Below are positions 8,305 to 19,154 of a stretch of 64,000 bases of DNA, piece by piece. The stretch is from Vicia villosa. Taxonomy: Eukaryota > Streptophyta > Magnoliopsida > Fabales > Fabaceae. The position numbers and the translations under genes were made by a program. The notes under the pieces were generated by a model. The model ran no database searches. It was not told the DNA's origin and saw only the letters and a list, made by a program, of their open reading frames with translations. The stretch spans positions 17,740,930 through 17,804,929 of the forward strand of contig NC_081186.1 in NCBI RefSeq assembly GCF_029867415.1, written 5' to 3'. Positions within the stretch are counted from its first letter, which is position 1. Each line of letters starts with the position of its first letter.

Positions 8305-10661
8305 CTGCTACTTATGGGCCAATTTTCAAGCTTCTCCGCAAAGATCAAGGAGTTGTATGGACTGAAGATTGCCAGAAAGCGTTCGACAGTATCAAAGAGT
8401 ACCTGTTAGAACCACCAATATTGATTCCTCCAGTTGAAGGAAGACCATTAATCATGTACCTTACTGTGTTGAAAGAATCCATGGGTTTTATGCTTGGACA
8501 GCAAGATGAAACCGGTAAGAAGGAGCATGCCATCTATTACTTGAGTAAGAAATTCACAGATTGTGAGTCTCATTATTCCATGCTCGAAAAAACATGTTGT
8601 GCTTTGGCTTGGGCTTCAAAACGTCTCTGCCAGTACATGATCAACAATACTACTTGGTTAATCTCCAAAATGGATCCGATCAAGTATGTCTTTGAAAAGC
8701 CCGCCTTAACAGGAAGGATTGCCCGATGGCAAATGCTGTTATCTGAGTATGACATTGAATACCGTGCTCAAAAAGCGGTCAAAGGAAGCATTCTCGCCGA
8801 TCACTTGGCGCATCAACCAATTAATGAATATCAATCTCTCAAATTTGACTTTCCTGATGAAGATGTCATGTACTTAAAGATGAAAGATTATGACGAACCA
8901 TTACCAGAAGAAGGTCCTGATCCTGGATCAAGATGGGGCCTAATTTTCGATGGAGCAGTTAATGCTTTTGGCAATGGAATTGGGGAAATCATCATCACTC
9001 CCAAGGGTACTCATATCCCGTTCTCCGCCAGATTACTATTTGATTGCACCAATAACATCGCAGAATATGAAGCTTGTATCATGGGCCTCAAAGAAGCCAT
9101 TGACTTAAGGATCAAGATCCTCGACATATATGGAGATTCAGCCCTCGTGATCAACCAAATCAAAGACAAATGGGAAACTTACCACCCTGGCTTGATTCCT
9201 TACAGAGATTATGCAAGACGTCTGTTGACTTTCTTCAACAAAGTTGAATTGCATCATATACCTCGAGATCAGAATCGAATGGCAGACGCCTTGGCTATTC
9301 TATCTTCCATGTTCAAAGTCAGTCATTGGAACGATATGCCCAAAGTCAGAATTACACGCCTTGAAAGGCCTGCCTATGTGTTTGCAACTGAAACAGTCAT
9401 CGATGATAAACCGTGGTTCCACGACATCAAACGCTTCCTTCAAACTCAAGAGTACCCGCTTGGGGCATCAAACAAAGATAAGAAAACTCTAAGGAGGCTT
9501 TCTGGCAGTTTCTTCCTGAACGGAGATGTGCTATACAAAAGAAACTTCGACATGGTTTTGCTCAGATGCGTGGATAGACACGAAGCAGACATGTTAATGC
9601 ATGAAGTGCATGAAGGGTCCTTTGGAACTCATTCAAATGGGTATGCAATGTCCAAAAAGATCTTAAGAGCAGGATACTATTGGTTGACAATAGAATCAGA
9701 CTGTTACAAACACGTGAAGAGATGTCACAAGTGCCAGATCTACGCAGATAAGATCCATATGCCACCGACTCTACTCAACGTTCTCTCATCTCCATGGCCT
9801 TTCTCCATGTGGGGTATCGACATGATCGGAATGATCGATCCGAAAGCTTCAAACGGTCATCATTTCATCTTAGTGGCTATTGATTACTTCACCAAATGGG
9901 TCGAAGCAGCATCTTACGCCAATGTTACAAGACAAGTGGTTGTGAGGTTTATCAAGAATAACATCATTTGCCGATATGGTATTCCCAGCAAGATCATTAC
10001 TGACAATGGTTCAAACTTGAACAACAAGATGATGAAAGAATTGTGTGAGGAATTCAAGATTGAGCATCATAACTCTTCTCCTTACAGACCAAAAATGAAC
10101 GGCGCCGTCGAAGCTGCTAACAAGAATATTAAGAAGATCGTCCAGAAAATGGTCGTCACTTACAAAGACTGGCATGAAATGTTGCCATTTGCTTTACATG
10201 GGTACCGTACTTCAGTGCGTACTTCAACAGGGGAAACTCCCTTTTCTCTAGTATACGGCATGGAAGCTAAACTCCCCGTTGACGTTGAAATCCCATCAAT
10301 GAGAGTCCTCATGGAGACTAAGTTATCAGAGGCTGAATGGTATCAAAGCAGATACGATCAGTTGAACTTAATCGAAGAAAAACGTATGACTGCTCTATGT
10401 CATGGACAGTTATACCAAGCAAGGATGAAACAAGCCTTCAACAAAAAGGTTCGACCTCGTGAATTTCAAGAAGGCGACCTCGTGCTTAAAAAGATCTTGT
10501 CTTTTCAACCAGATTCTAGGGGCAAATGGTCTCCTAATTACGAAGGCCCGTATGTCGTCAAAAGAACATTTTCTGGCGGCGCCATGACTCTTGCAACCAT
10601 GGATGGTGATGAACTCCCACATCCTGTGAATGCTGATGCAGTCAAGAAATACTTTGTCTAA
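8301..10661 (+). CDS. Ogre B RNase H, second (archaeal-type) RNase H and integrase
   Basis: This is a 786-codon open frame. The first RNase H (residues about 20-190) ends with WQMLLSEYDIEYRAQKAVKG and LADHLAHQP. A second RNase H follows with LIFDGAVNAFG (about 216), TNNIAEYEACIMG (about 253) and YGDSALVI (about 278); such a dual arrangement is known for the Tat/Ogre lineage. The integrase has an HHCC zinc region (HEVHEGSFGTH...CHKCQIYADK, about 434-480), GIDMIG, TDNGSNLN and AVEAAN with exactly 35 residues between D and E, then a GPYVVKR C-terminal motif. The frame has no internal stop. The ATG at 8301 is probably not a real start: it follows the frameshift that cut this part from RT. It is thus a detached polyprotein segment, still open. 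Confidence 0.9.
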   Translation: MTATYGPIFKLLRKDQGVVWTEDCQKAFDSIKEYLLEPPILIPPVEGRPLIMYLTVLKESMGFMLGQQDETGKKEHAIYYLSKKFTDCESHYSMLEKTCCALAWASKRLCQYMINNTTWLISKMDPIKYVFEKPALTGRIARWQMLLSEYDIEYRAQKAVKGSILADHLAHQPINEYQSLKFDFPDEDVMYLKMKDYDEPLPEEGPDPGSRWGLIFDGAVNAFGNGIGEIIITPKGTHIPFSARLLFDCTNNIAEYEACIMGLKEAIDLRIKILDIYGDSALVINQIKDKWETYHPGLIPYRDYARRLLTFFNKVELHHIPRDQNRMADALAILSSMFKVSHWNDMPKVRITRLERPAYVFATETVIDDKPWFHDIKRFLQTQEYPLGASNKDKKTLRRLSGSFFLNGDVLYKRNFDMVLLRCVDRHEADMLMHEVHEGSFGTHSNGYAMSKKILRAGYYWLTIESDCYKHVKRCHKCQIYADKIHMPPTLLNVLSSPWPFSMWGIDMIGMIDPKASNGHHFILVAIDYFTKWVEAASYANVTRQVVVRFIKNNIICRYGIPSKIITDNGSNLNNKMMKELCEEFKIEHHNSSPYRPKMNGAVEAANKNIKKIVQKMVVTYKDWHEMLPFALHGYRTSVRTSTGETPFSLVYGMEAKLPVDVEIPSMRVLMETKLSEAEWYQSRYDQLNLIEEKRMTALCHGQLYQARMKQAFNKKVRPREFQEGDLVLKKILSFQPDSRGKWSPNYEGPYVVKRTFSGGAMTLATMDGDELPHPVNADAVKKYFV

Positions 10662-10683
10662 AAAAGACAAAAGAACAACTCGG

Positions 10684-10828
10684 TAAGTCGAAAACCCGCA
10701 AAGGGCGACTTAGGCAAAAATGAGCGTCTCGGTGGACTGAAAACCCGAAAGGGCGGTCCAGGCAAAAATTAGAGATAATAAACAGAAAAATTCATCCTGG
10801 TAGATTGAAAACCTGAAAGGGCAATCTA
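10684..10828 (+). other. three tandem hairpins after the Ogre B integrase stop
   Basis: The hairpins are at 10684-10712, 10733-10760 and 10801-10828. Each has an outer stem of 7 pairs (TAAGTCG/CGACTTA, TGGACTG/CGGTCCA, TAGATTG/CAATCTA), an AAAA bulge, an inner stem CCC/GGG or CCT/GGG and a small GAAA or GCAAA loop, and each is followed by GGCAAAAAT. The stems differ in sequence but keep pairing. The same set occurs in Ogre C (29436-29585) and D (60127-60276). Confidence 0.8.
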
Positions 10829-12721
10829 GGCAAAAATTAAGGATTTATGACAAAGTAACTGCATCAGTCCATACTTCATCACCTGAGGAGTCTTTTTCAT
10901 CAAAGGATCTTCAATCAAATCATCACCAATCTGAAGCGACAAGCACATTTGGAACTCAAAGTTGATAGGGAGAATAGTGGTTATTGCTTTCAATGTAGCC
11001 TTTTCCGCATATTTACCATTTCCAACTTTTGTAAATACTCCATGGAATCACGCCTTTAGCTGATTTCCGTCCTATTAAATAAATTTGAGCCTTGTGCCCA
11101 TTTGTTTGCAATCTCTAATTTCTTTTAGCTTGCAAAATGACGCTTTAATTGTGTTATTCACTTTTGAAAAAAAGAAAAAAAGAAGTTTTAAATGAATTTA
11201 CTTTTCTTTTTCAAAATAAAAGCGAAATTTTCCCTTGAGTTGTGAACAACAGAAGGAAACATCGACAGCTGTCTCCATAGGATGAACAAAAGGATTCTCC
11301 CTAAGGGTTGCTCTCTTCCACAAAAGAGATAATGAGACAACGGTATTCTTATGCAAAAAAAATAAATTCCTGAACCAATTACCCCTCATGGTAGAAAAAG
11401 TTCTTCTATCCCCAGTGAAGAAGGTCTTTTATCCCCAGTGACGAAGACCTTTCATCTCCAGTGAAAAAGTTTTTCCATCCCAATAAGAAAAGATGCTTAT
11501 CTTCCCCAGAGAAGTTAAAAGCACGCAACACCACCCGTGTTATCTGCACCATGTTGAAAAACATTTGCCGAGTATTTGGTTGCATTGCGACGTCGGTCCC
11601 TCTCCCGTATATACTTCTTTGTCTGTTAGTATTGTTAAGCATGCATGCAACATTCATGACATTCATCATTCATACATATTTGCATCATTTATGCATTCTT
11701 GCATTTTTCAATGTTTGCTTCGAAAACACTTGTTTAGGATATATTTATCCCAAAAAAAGAAAAAAAGAAAAAAAAAGAGAAACAGGTATGGGCGTGTCAT
11801 CTCTCCAGTAGGTTGTCACCCATAAGCAGAAAGAACATCTTTTTTCTCCAGTTCCCCACTGAGATCATTCCTCGTGGAAGAAGGTTGCTCCAGTTTATCC
11901 TCTCAAAACAAAGGAGAAAATCCCATTTGAATTCATTCCTCATGGGTACAAAGTCTTGGATAGAACCTTGTCTTTACCAGAAATTCAAATTCCGATTCAC
12001 CAAACAGAGTCGTGAAAAACATACAATAAGCAAAAGCCTCATCGTCTGAGCAACTTATTTCTCTTTCAAAAGATTTTTCCTCTCAAGGAAATCAATCATG
12101 AAGACCATTTAACAATCAGGGCCTTATTACTGTTCACAAGGCTGAATAACCAGTAATTTCCCTAACAAAGTCTCCAGGATCATTTTATCACTCGGCTGAT
12201 AATTGATCATGTCTTCAAAACCACTATCACAAGGCTGATAGTCGGTAACCTTTTTGTTCTGGTTATATTATTTAAACATGTCTATCACCATGCTGATAGT
12301 CGGTAATATCAACCGAACCTTTGAAACTCTTTTTACCATGTCAAGTCTATCACCATGCTGATAGTCGGTAATACAGTTTCATACCTTTCACCTTCGCATT
12401 ATTAACAAGTCTATCTCTGTAATGATAGTCGGTAATGTCGATAGGTAAGCTTTTCTTACAAAGCTATCATTCCCGAGTGAAGCATACACTTGCTTTCCCA
12501 AAAAGAAAAAAAAACGGATTCTCTTCCTAAAACGGATTGAGACATCCTTCCCGATCTCTTGTCCTCAGTGGAGTCAGTTCTTGATGTCCCCTCGGTAAAG
12601 ATATCCTTGCATCAATCGCAATTTTGGTATCTTAGGTCCAAAATTTGCGTCTTCTGATAATTAAGTCTCTTCCACCCTATCAAAACGAAGATTTTCAATC
12701 TTCGTATCTCAGGTTGAAGAA
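10829..12721 (+). other. Ogre B 3' untranslated region
   Basis: About 1.9 kb between the hairpins and the PPT hold no credible gene. Contents: four degenerate copies of a TCYATCCCCAGTGAAGAAGG-like unit (about 11402-11485), a purine-rich run near 11750-11780, the CTATCA...TGATAG hairpin array (12180-12450) and a 9-bp hairpin at 12685-12705. The short ORFs at 11406-12049 overlap in several frames and match nothing I recognise. Confidence 0.7.
12180..12450 (+). repeat. CTATCA-TGATAG hairpin repeats
   Basis: Degenerate units read CTATCACAAGGCTGATAG, CTATCACCATGCTGATAG (twice) and CTATCTCTGTAATGATAG, each followed by TCGGTAA(T/C). The arms CTATCA and TGATAG are complementary. A further, more diverged unit starts near 12180 (CACTCGGCTGATAATTGATC). 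Confidence 0.75.
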
Positions 12722-12738
12722 ACTTAAATAGGGGCATC
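12722..12738 (+). other. polypurine tract of Ogre B
   Basis: The sequence ACTTAAATAGGGGCATC lies directly before the LTR start TGTCATACC. The same tract, in reverse complement, precedes the LTRs of C (27472-27489) and D (57697-57714). It primes plus-strand DNA synthesis. Confidence 0.85.
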
Positions 12739-14317
12739 TGTCATACCCCAATTTTTGACCTAAGATACCACCTCATATCATTGCATATGCATCATTTGCA
12801 TCTCTAACAAAATGCATAGCTTGTGTTTGCTACTTGTGCTCAGTAGGGTTTAATCAAGAAATCACTCATCAGTACAAGCAACAATCAATTAGGGTTTTTC
12901 TCTCTCTTCATATCAAATGAATCATCTCCATTAACAATCAACATTTTGTCCTCAAAGATTCATTTCAACAAGCTCAAAGGCTCTGAATCAACTAGATTAG
13001 GGTTTTGACTGAAGACAACAAACCCCTGACTTTTGCTCAGGATTTGACCTAATGACTTGGGACATGACCTCAAGACCCCAACTACATCATTTTGACCTAA
13101 TCGATTGGCTCAAGACATCCCCTACACAAGGATTAATCAACAGTGAAATTTCAAATCATCAGATTAGGGTTTTGAACTATCAGGGACTGAAATCAGGGAT
13201 CACATTTGGGAGACCCTAAAAAGCTCCAGGGGATCACTCAAAGGTTTCAATAATCTTCAAATAATCCCTATGACAATATACAATGGAAATTACACCTCAA
13301 TTCAAGATCCACAGTCATCAATTTCATCAGGTCGACAATTAGGGTTTTTGACCTAATTCACCTGAACCACTGACTTTTTAATCAGAACATGGTGCCACAA
13401 CTTAAACTATGGCTCAAGGTCCTCCAATAACTCAATGTGATCCATTCATACCATTCATTTGGTGAGGATATCTTGGTTCATTTGAAATCTCCAGAAACGC
13501 GATTCGTCTGAAAAAGTCAACTGTACAAGATCACCATTGACTTTTGGGGAATTTTGGTCAACCATGACTTTTGAAGTTTTAAATCATCAAGATATATGAA
13601 GTCATTTGATCAAGGAAAATCAAGAAAATCAATCAAGAATCAAAAAGTCAAAAGTTTGACTTTCATACTTAGAAAAATTTCTAAGTGTTTTTCAATGGTT
13701 TTTTCCAAACTTTGGAAGAGAATAACTCAAAATTTCACCTACAAACTGAAAAAAACTTCCAACATGAAAGTTGTAGATTTTGATCCAATAAACAACTTTG
13801 TCACATAAAATGATTTTCCAAAAGATCAACCATTTAAGAGATATGGAGCTTCAAAGTTGGTATCTTTTGAAAATTTCACTTAAAATCTCATTTTCTTCAA
13901 AGTTCATGGATCTTTTTCACCCATTTCCTTAAAGGTCTTGAAGAAAATTTCAACTAGGGTTTTGAAGTGTGTAACATGAGCTTTCCAAAATGTCCAAGAG
14001 CATGAAAAAATATGGAGTGTAGCTATGGTTTTGAAATTTGACATTAGTGACCATTATGCTTGAATTTTCACCATTTTTTCACTAAGTTTCAATACCATAT
14101 GACCTATAATGCAAGTAATGATGCATCAATGCAATAATTGAGAGATATTTTCTGATTTGAAGATCAGAATGGAAGAGGATAAGAAGCTTGGAAGATTAAC
14201 CATGGTTAAGTCACTTTTAACCATTTGCATTAAATGTAAAGATTCCATTTTATCTCCAAATGCCAAATCACCATTCTTTGATCAACTTGCAAAGCTTGGA
14301 GTTCAGAATCCTTGGCC

Positions 14318-14325
14318 TATAAATA
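14318..14325 (+). promoter_or_regulatory. TATA box in Ogre B LTR
   Basis: GGCCTATAAATAGAGG lies about 1.58 kb into the LTR. The matching motif is conserved in the C and D LTRs, which supports it as the element promoter. Confidence 0.7.
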
Positions 14326-15270
14326 GAGGTTCAAATCACTCTTCAAATCACACCAAAACCTCATAATCATAGGTTTTCTCTCTTCTTTCTTAAGTTGCAA
14401 GTTTCACGATTTTCAAAGAGGTAGAAACTTCAACCTCCAAACCCTTGAAGTTCTGGCCAAAGTATTGCTTCCCACAACTCATAAACATCATATGGGATGT
14501 GCTTGATCCATTCACACACCCCAAAACACTTCAAATCTCAGAATCACTCTTCAACCTCCAAATATGCATAACACTAGCCTTATCATGCCAAAATCAATTC
14601 AAGCTCATTTCTGTCCAAACTAACACTTCAAACACCATCCATATACTTCATATGAACTATCCCAACACTCATCATCAACCTGAAACCTCAAAATCATCAA
14701 GCTCGATTCACACTTGGTCCTACTGCAGATCGGGTTCCATGGAATGATCCAGATGAATTCAATCCATGCCAAGCATTCAAACACATTCCCTAAGGTCCAT
14801 TGAAGCTATCCAGATCATCAAACAACTTCTGTAACACCTCTATTGAAGAATTCGATTTCCAGTTTTGCCATTTTTAAGGTAAGTGCTCATGAACTTCAAA
14901 CTCATACATACATGCATCATAAATGAAATATTTCTTTGCCATCATGTTTCTGCATGTGTATGGATCATTAACCCTCAATCAATTGCCATTTATCTTGCAC
15001 ATACACGATTTCATGATCAATCTCAGAATTAGGGTTCTTCACGATTTCCTAAAAATTGATGATCTTAGAGTGGAAATAAATGAAATTAAAGATCACCATC
15101 ATGTTCCTCATGAAAAACCGAGTGAGATAGGCTATCTACTCGATCAAAACAACTCAGTTTTCAGAAATTTCAAAATCAAGTTGGGGATGTGTTCTTGGCG
15201 CCATTTTTGTTCAGGAAATTCAAATGATTCATTTTAAAATATAATTAAATAGAAGCGTGTTACTTACAAG

Positions 15271-15345
15271 CTGCGCGCGCAGCTCAGTTGGTCATTGTTT
15301 TGGTTGGCAAGCGTGGGTGCGTGGGTTCAAACCCTTGTGAAGACA
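15271..15345 (+). other. tRNA-like sequence in Ogre B LTR
   Basis: The block GCGCGCAGCTCAGTTGGTC resembles a tRNA D-arm/A-box, and GTGGGTTCAAACCC about 35 bases later resembles a T-arm/B-box. It is followed by GACAAAACC, as is the homologous block in C and D. I do not see a full cloverleaf, so this is not called as a functional tRNA gene. Confidence 0.55.
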
Positions 15346-16481
15346 AAACCAAATTTTTATCACTTGTTTTCTTTAATTTTTTACACAACTTCATCAATTG
15401 ATTTAACCAATCAAAATTCATCATTTTTATTTCATTTTTTGCACATTCTTTATTTATTATATATATTTTATGAACATCCAAAAAAAATCACAAAAAAATA
15501 TTTATTTAACACATTTTTAGTTAAGTTTAAAATGACATGTTTTTAAGTGTTTTTTTTAATACTTTAAATATTGTTTTTCACTTGATTTTTAAAACTTAAT
15601 TAGTTGTAAATATTTTGTGATTAAACCCTAATTATTTAGGTCTTAATTAAGCATGAAATTTGTTTTTTTAAGTTGACTTTTGTCAAAAATTCAAACTGTT
15701 TTAAAAAACAAACGATCACAGTTTTTCAAAACGATAAACCATTTCTTTTTTGGTTTTTCTTTTCAAAAGAAACATCTTGATCAAATCCTTTTGGATTGAT
15801 CAATTGATTTTCACATACCATGGGCATCCCTTAAGGTGTAAGCCCCAAACCTCTTTGTAAATATTTTTTTTTTCATTTATTTACATAACTTTAATAAAAA
15901 AAACAAATCTTTTTATGAACTTTTTTTAGAACCATTTTTTTAGTTTTCTTTTTAAAAACTCTTGATTAAATCTTTTTGGATTGATCAATTGATTTTCAAA
16001 ACATGGGCATCCCTTATGGTATAAGCCTCATTCCTTTGAATAAATTTAGGTTTTTTTATTGTATATATACCTATCTTTTATACTTCGACCAAATTGATTT
16101 AAACCCTCGAATAACAAGATCAAAAATTAGGGTTTTTCTTCATAAATCAATTTGGGCCTCCACATAGGTATAAGTCCCATTCCCTTACATGAAATTAGGT
16201 ATTTCATTGTACATACACCTTTTTGTACATACCTCGATCAATTTGATTTTTAACCTCGAATAACAAGTCAAAAAATGAAGGTTTTCTTTAAATCTTCCCC
16301 AAAATACCATGGGCCTCCATGTAGGTATAAGTCCCGAGCCCTTTTGTAAATATTTTTGTTTTGCATAGCTTTGAATAAACTCAAGTGGGCCTCTCCCCGA
16401 GTATAAGTCCCGAGCCCCGTGTATACAAATGGATCATGCTTACAGGTATATTTCCTTCATAAACTCCACTATATACACACA

Positions 16482-16484
16482 CCT

Positions 16485-16549
<65 letters not shown>
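16482..16549. repeat. (AT)n microsatellite
   Basis: An uninterrupted AT dinucleotide run of roughly 65 bp lies within the Ogre B LTR. It is followed by about eight degenerate TTGTTCAT(A/G) words up to 16628. Confidence 0.95.
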
Positions 16550-16552
<3 letters not shown>

Positions 16553-16639
16553 GTTCATACTTGTTCATGTTTGTCCATGTTTGTTCATACTTGTTCATGT
16601 ATTTGTTCATGTATATATACTTGTTCAACTTAGTACAAC

Positions 16640-17220
16640 ACTAGGTTCCCCATAGCCTCCTATTGGGCTTCGTGCAAAGAATCTCCCTAGTTTAGGTTAG
16701 GACATAGAGTATGGTTTCCTGGTGAAATCGCTCTAAGAGCTCAAACCAACTATACCACGCCTCCTCTTGGGCTTTGTACAAACGACTTGTCCCTCCCATA
16801 GCCTCCTCTTGGGCTTACAATGCAAGGACCCTCGATTGTCCCTCCTATAGCCTCCTCTTGGCCTTACAATGCAAGGACCCTCGGATAGCCTCCTCTTGGG
16901 CTTCGTACAAGGACCCACGGGCTTCTTATAAGCATCCCCAATATCCAAAACAAATACCCTAGGAGATTAGACATTTTTCATCTCTATGATAGGAGTATCT
17001 CTTCTATATCATCACAAACAATTAATCAATCAAATTTCTTTTTGCCACAAGGCTGGCTAATCAATCAAACCGTTTTGCCACCAGGCTGGCTGATTAATCA
17101 AAGTTTTTGTCACAAGGCTGACTTCATTGAAACTTTTGCCTTAAGGCTGGCTGATTAATCAAAACTTTTTGTCACAAGGCTAACTTCATTGAAAGTTTTT
17201 GCCACAAGGCTGGCTAAACA
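16640..17220 (+). repeat. degenerate tandem repeats in Ogre B LTR
   Basis: Two repeat types follow one another. The first, CATAGCCTCCTCTTGGGCTT(A/C)..., is present about five times at 16645-16925. The second, CCACAAGGCTGGCTAATCAATC..., is present about six times at 17040-17220. They correspond in reverse complement to the AAGCCCAAGGTTGTGGCTGAC units in the C and D LTRs. Confidence 0.75.
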
Positions 17221-17899
17221 AAAAAAACATCTTTATCATTTTAAGCGCCATAAGTGGCACAGCCCAGGGCTTATAATGAAAAGATTTCAAACAAAAATCA
17301 AACAGATGTATGTGATGATATAGATTAGATACATCGAACATTAAGATGACATTTGTCTCTTATCCTTTGCTTCCACTAGCATAAGTGGGAACTACGATTG
17401 CTCTGACTTTCTCAACATCCCTTTGAGAATACGTAGGCACAAGGTCGTATCCTTGGCGAGCAAAACTTCTCCCTCAAACCACTCAAACCTTAGCACCCGT
17501 AGACCCCGAGCTACAGATGCTCTGATTCCCTCTAAGGGATATGTATGCAGAGGATCGCGATGATCTTTGCGAGCATAATCAAACAAACACCTTAGGTCCC
17601 ACCTATCTCACAAGAACCTCCACCATAACATAGAATGAAACAAACATAAACAAAGAAGCCTATATAGAGTACTATAGATACGTTGGGTGCTAATACCTTC
17701 CCTTCGTATAACCAACCCTCTTACCCGGAATCTCTCCCCCACTTTTGCATTGCTTTTAGTTTTGGGCTTTGCATCTCTTTTTAGGTTATTGCAACTTTTT
17801 TCCTTTTCCTACTTTTGAAACAATAAAAAGTTTGGTCGAAACAAAAGAAAAATCATTTTCTTGAACACTCGAGCCCAAAGAAGGCATCAGGTGTCTCAT

Positions 17900-19154
17900 C
17901 CCGAAAAAAAAAACATGATTTTTCCCCGTGACACTTCCCTTAACAATCGAGTCTATGGCATCCTTCGTCAATCTATCGACTGCATTATCACTTCCGGGCA
18001 CTTTTGCACCTGCAAGCTTTTCACACTCTCACAAAATCTCTCCGGGTTAAAGTGTTTACACTCACAGTACCAAGGCATGCATATTACTTTTAACTTTGAA
18101 TACATTCTCGAATCACTACACACACAGATTACACACACTTCATGAGGTCTTCGGGTTGTAACGTGGCTTGGGTTTGGTGGGGTAAACAAGGAATGGAATA
18201 ACAAATGGTTTTGGTGCTCGACATTCATGTTGGGTTCACATTACTACTCTTAGTGGTTTGAATCGTAAGAATGGGGTTAAGACCTTCGACATCTTGTTTT
18301 TAGCTTTTTAGAGTCATTCATATGGTCTTTCATACAAGTGGGCAAGGGTTAAGGATTTTTTCTTCGTTTTGTTTTTCAAACTTTCTCTTTGGATTTTCAC
18401 AAGTTCAACATTCATCTCTTTTTTTTTCTTTTCTTTCTCTTTTTTTTTACTTGCCCTTTTCTCAATGGTTTACAACCCCACACTTAGATTCTTTCGTGTC
18501 TTTCCAGAGAATAACATTAATACCGAGCGATAACATGAATAGTGAATATGTGGGTGGTAACGAGAATAACAACAATGAACAAAACAAACATTACGGCTCA
18601 AAGGGGGTTGACGATGGATATCATGCATACAGGATGGCTAGAAAGGCTCGGGGTTACGAAAAAAACTTGCCTCAGTGTGCGCTCTCGTAGTGTGCTTGTG
18701 TTATGAGAACATACACAAAATCAAAGTGAATAGTGCCATACCTGACTGGACTCTCATGTGGAGTTATGAATTTGGCTTTGAAATCTCACCGGGTCGGTTA
18801 AGCTTACATGCTTCGAGGTGCTCTTGGTGTCATGCGGTTTCCTTTCAACTGAAATATACCATACTGCTCTCTTGGTTCAGTGTTGATGTTTTGCGTCCTA
18901 CCTTCTCCTCTTTGATTGTGTCAACTTCCGTGGTGCCTGCGAAGATCAAGTATGGGGTGTGTTGTTCAACCACTAGCTATTAGTTTGCTCCCCTCCGACT
19001 TGTATCAATCACCTGGTAACACCATGACAACACTGCACCATACAAACTTGAAAGAAACATACTTTAACATAAAAGTAAGACAAACGAACATAATCAAATC
19101 AAACAAACTAAACTATGAATTCAAAAACGAAAAGCAAGGCAATAAAATAAAATA
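17900..19154 (-). other. Athila E 3' non-coding region, no recognised gene
   Basis: This stretch is low in coding signal on both strands. It contains T-rich runs (18405-18450) and short frames only. It may include part of the Athila 3' LTR, but I could not find a repeated copy in the window to prove it. Confidence 0.45.

Larger units (their letters stand above)
5984..17890 (+). mobile_element. Ogre (Ty3/gypsy, Tat lineage) element B, 3' part
   Basis: This Ogre element reads on the plus strand. Its 5' LTR, ORF1 and most of gag-pro are missing from the window because copia A interrupts it at 5983/5984. It keeps the gag-pro tail (6005-6847), an intron-like spacer, RT (to 8304), RNase H-aRNase H-integrase (8301-10661), a long 3' untranslated region with hairpins, a PPT and a 3' LTR starting TGTCATACCCC at 12739. 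Two RNase H domains, a gap between pro and RT, and an LTR above 5 kb identify Ogre/Tat. The right end of the LTR is not sharp to me. I place it at 17800-17900, where the sequence changes to Athila-like non-coding DNA. Confidence 0.88.
12739..17890 (+). repeat. Ogre B 3' LTR (about 5.1 kb; right end uncertain)
   Basis: The LTR starts TGTCATACCCCAATTTTTGACC after the PPT. It shares blocks with the C and D LTRs: TCGACAATTAGGGTTTTTGACC, the TATA region, a tRNA-like block and, near the end, GTATAACCAACCC before an AATAAAAAG stretch. Its end lacks the clear CGACACCACA terminus of C, so I place it only to within about 100 bp. It is non-coding; short frames such as 13596-13808 are shadows, also found in reverse complement in the C LTR at 26574-26927. 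Confidence 0.75.

Noticed and set aside
13596..13808. 70-codon ORF in Ogre B LTR, similar to 26574-26927
   Set aside because: It lies in LTR sequence on the element strand, is short, and shares homology because the LTRs are homologous. There is no domain.
15271..15345. A functional tRNA gene
   Set aside because: Only A-box and B-box-like parts are seen. I could not build an acceptor stem or anticodon arm, so it is listed as tRNA-like only.
16429..16644. ORFs with poly-(YI) across the AT run
   Set aside because: They are translation of a dinucleotide repeat.
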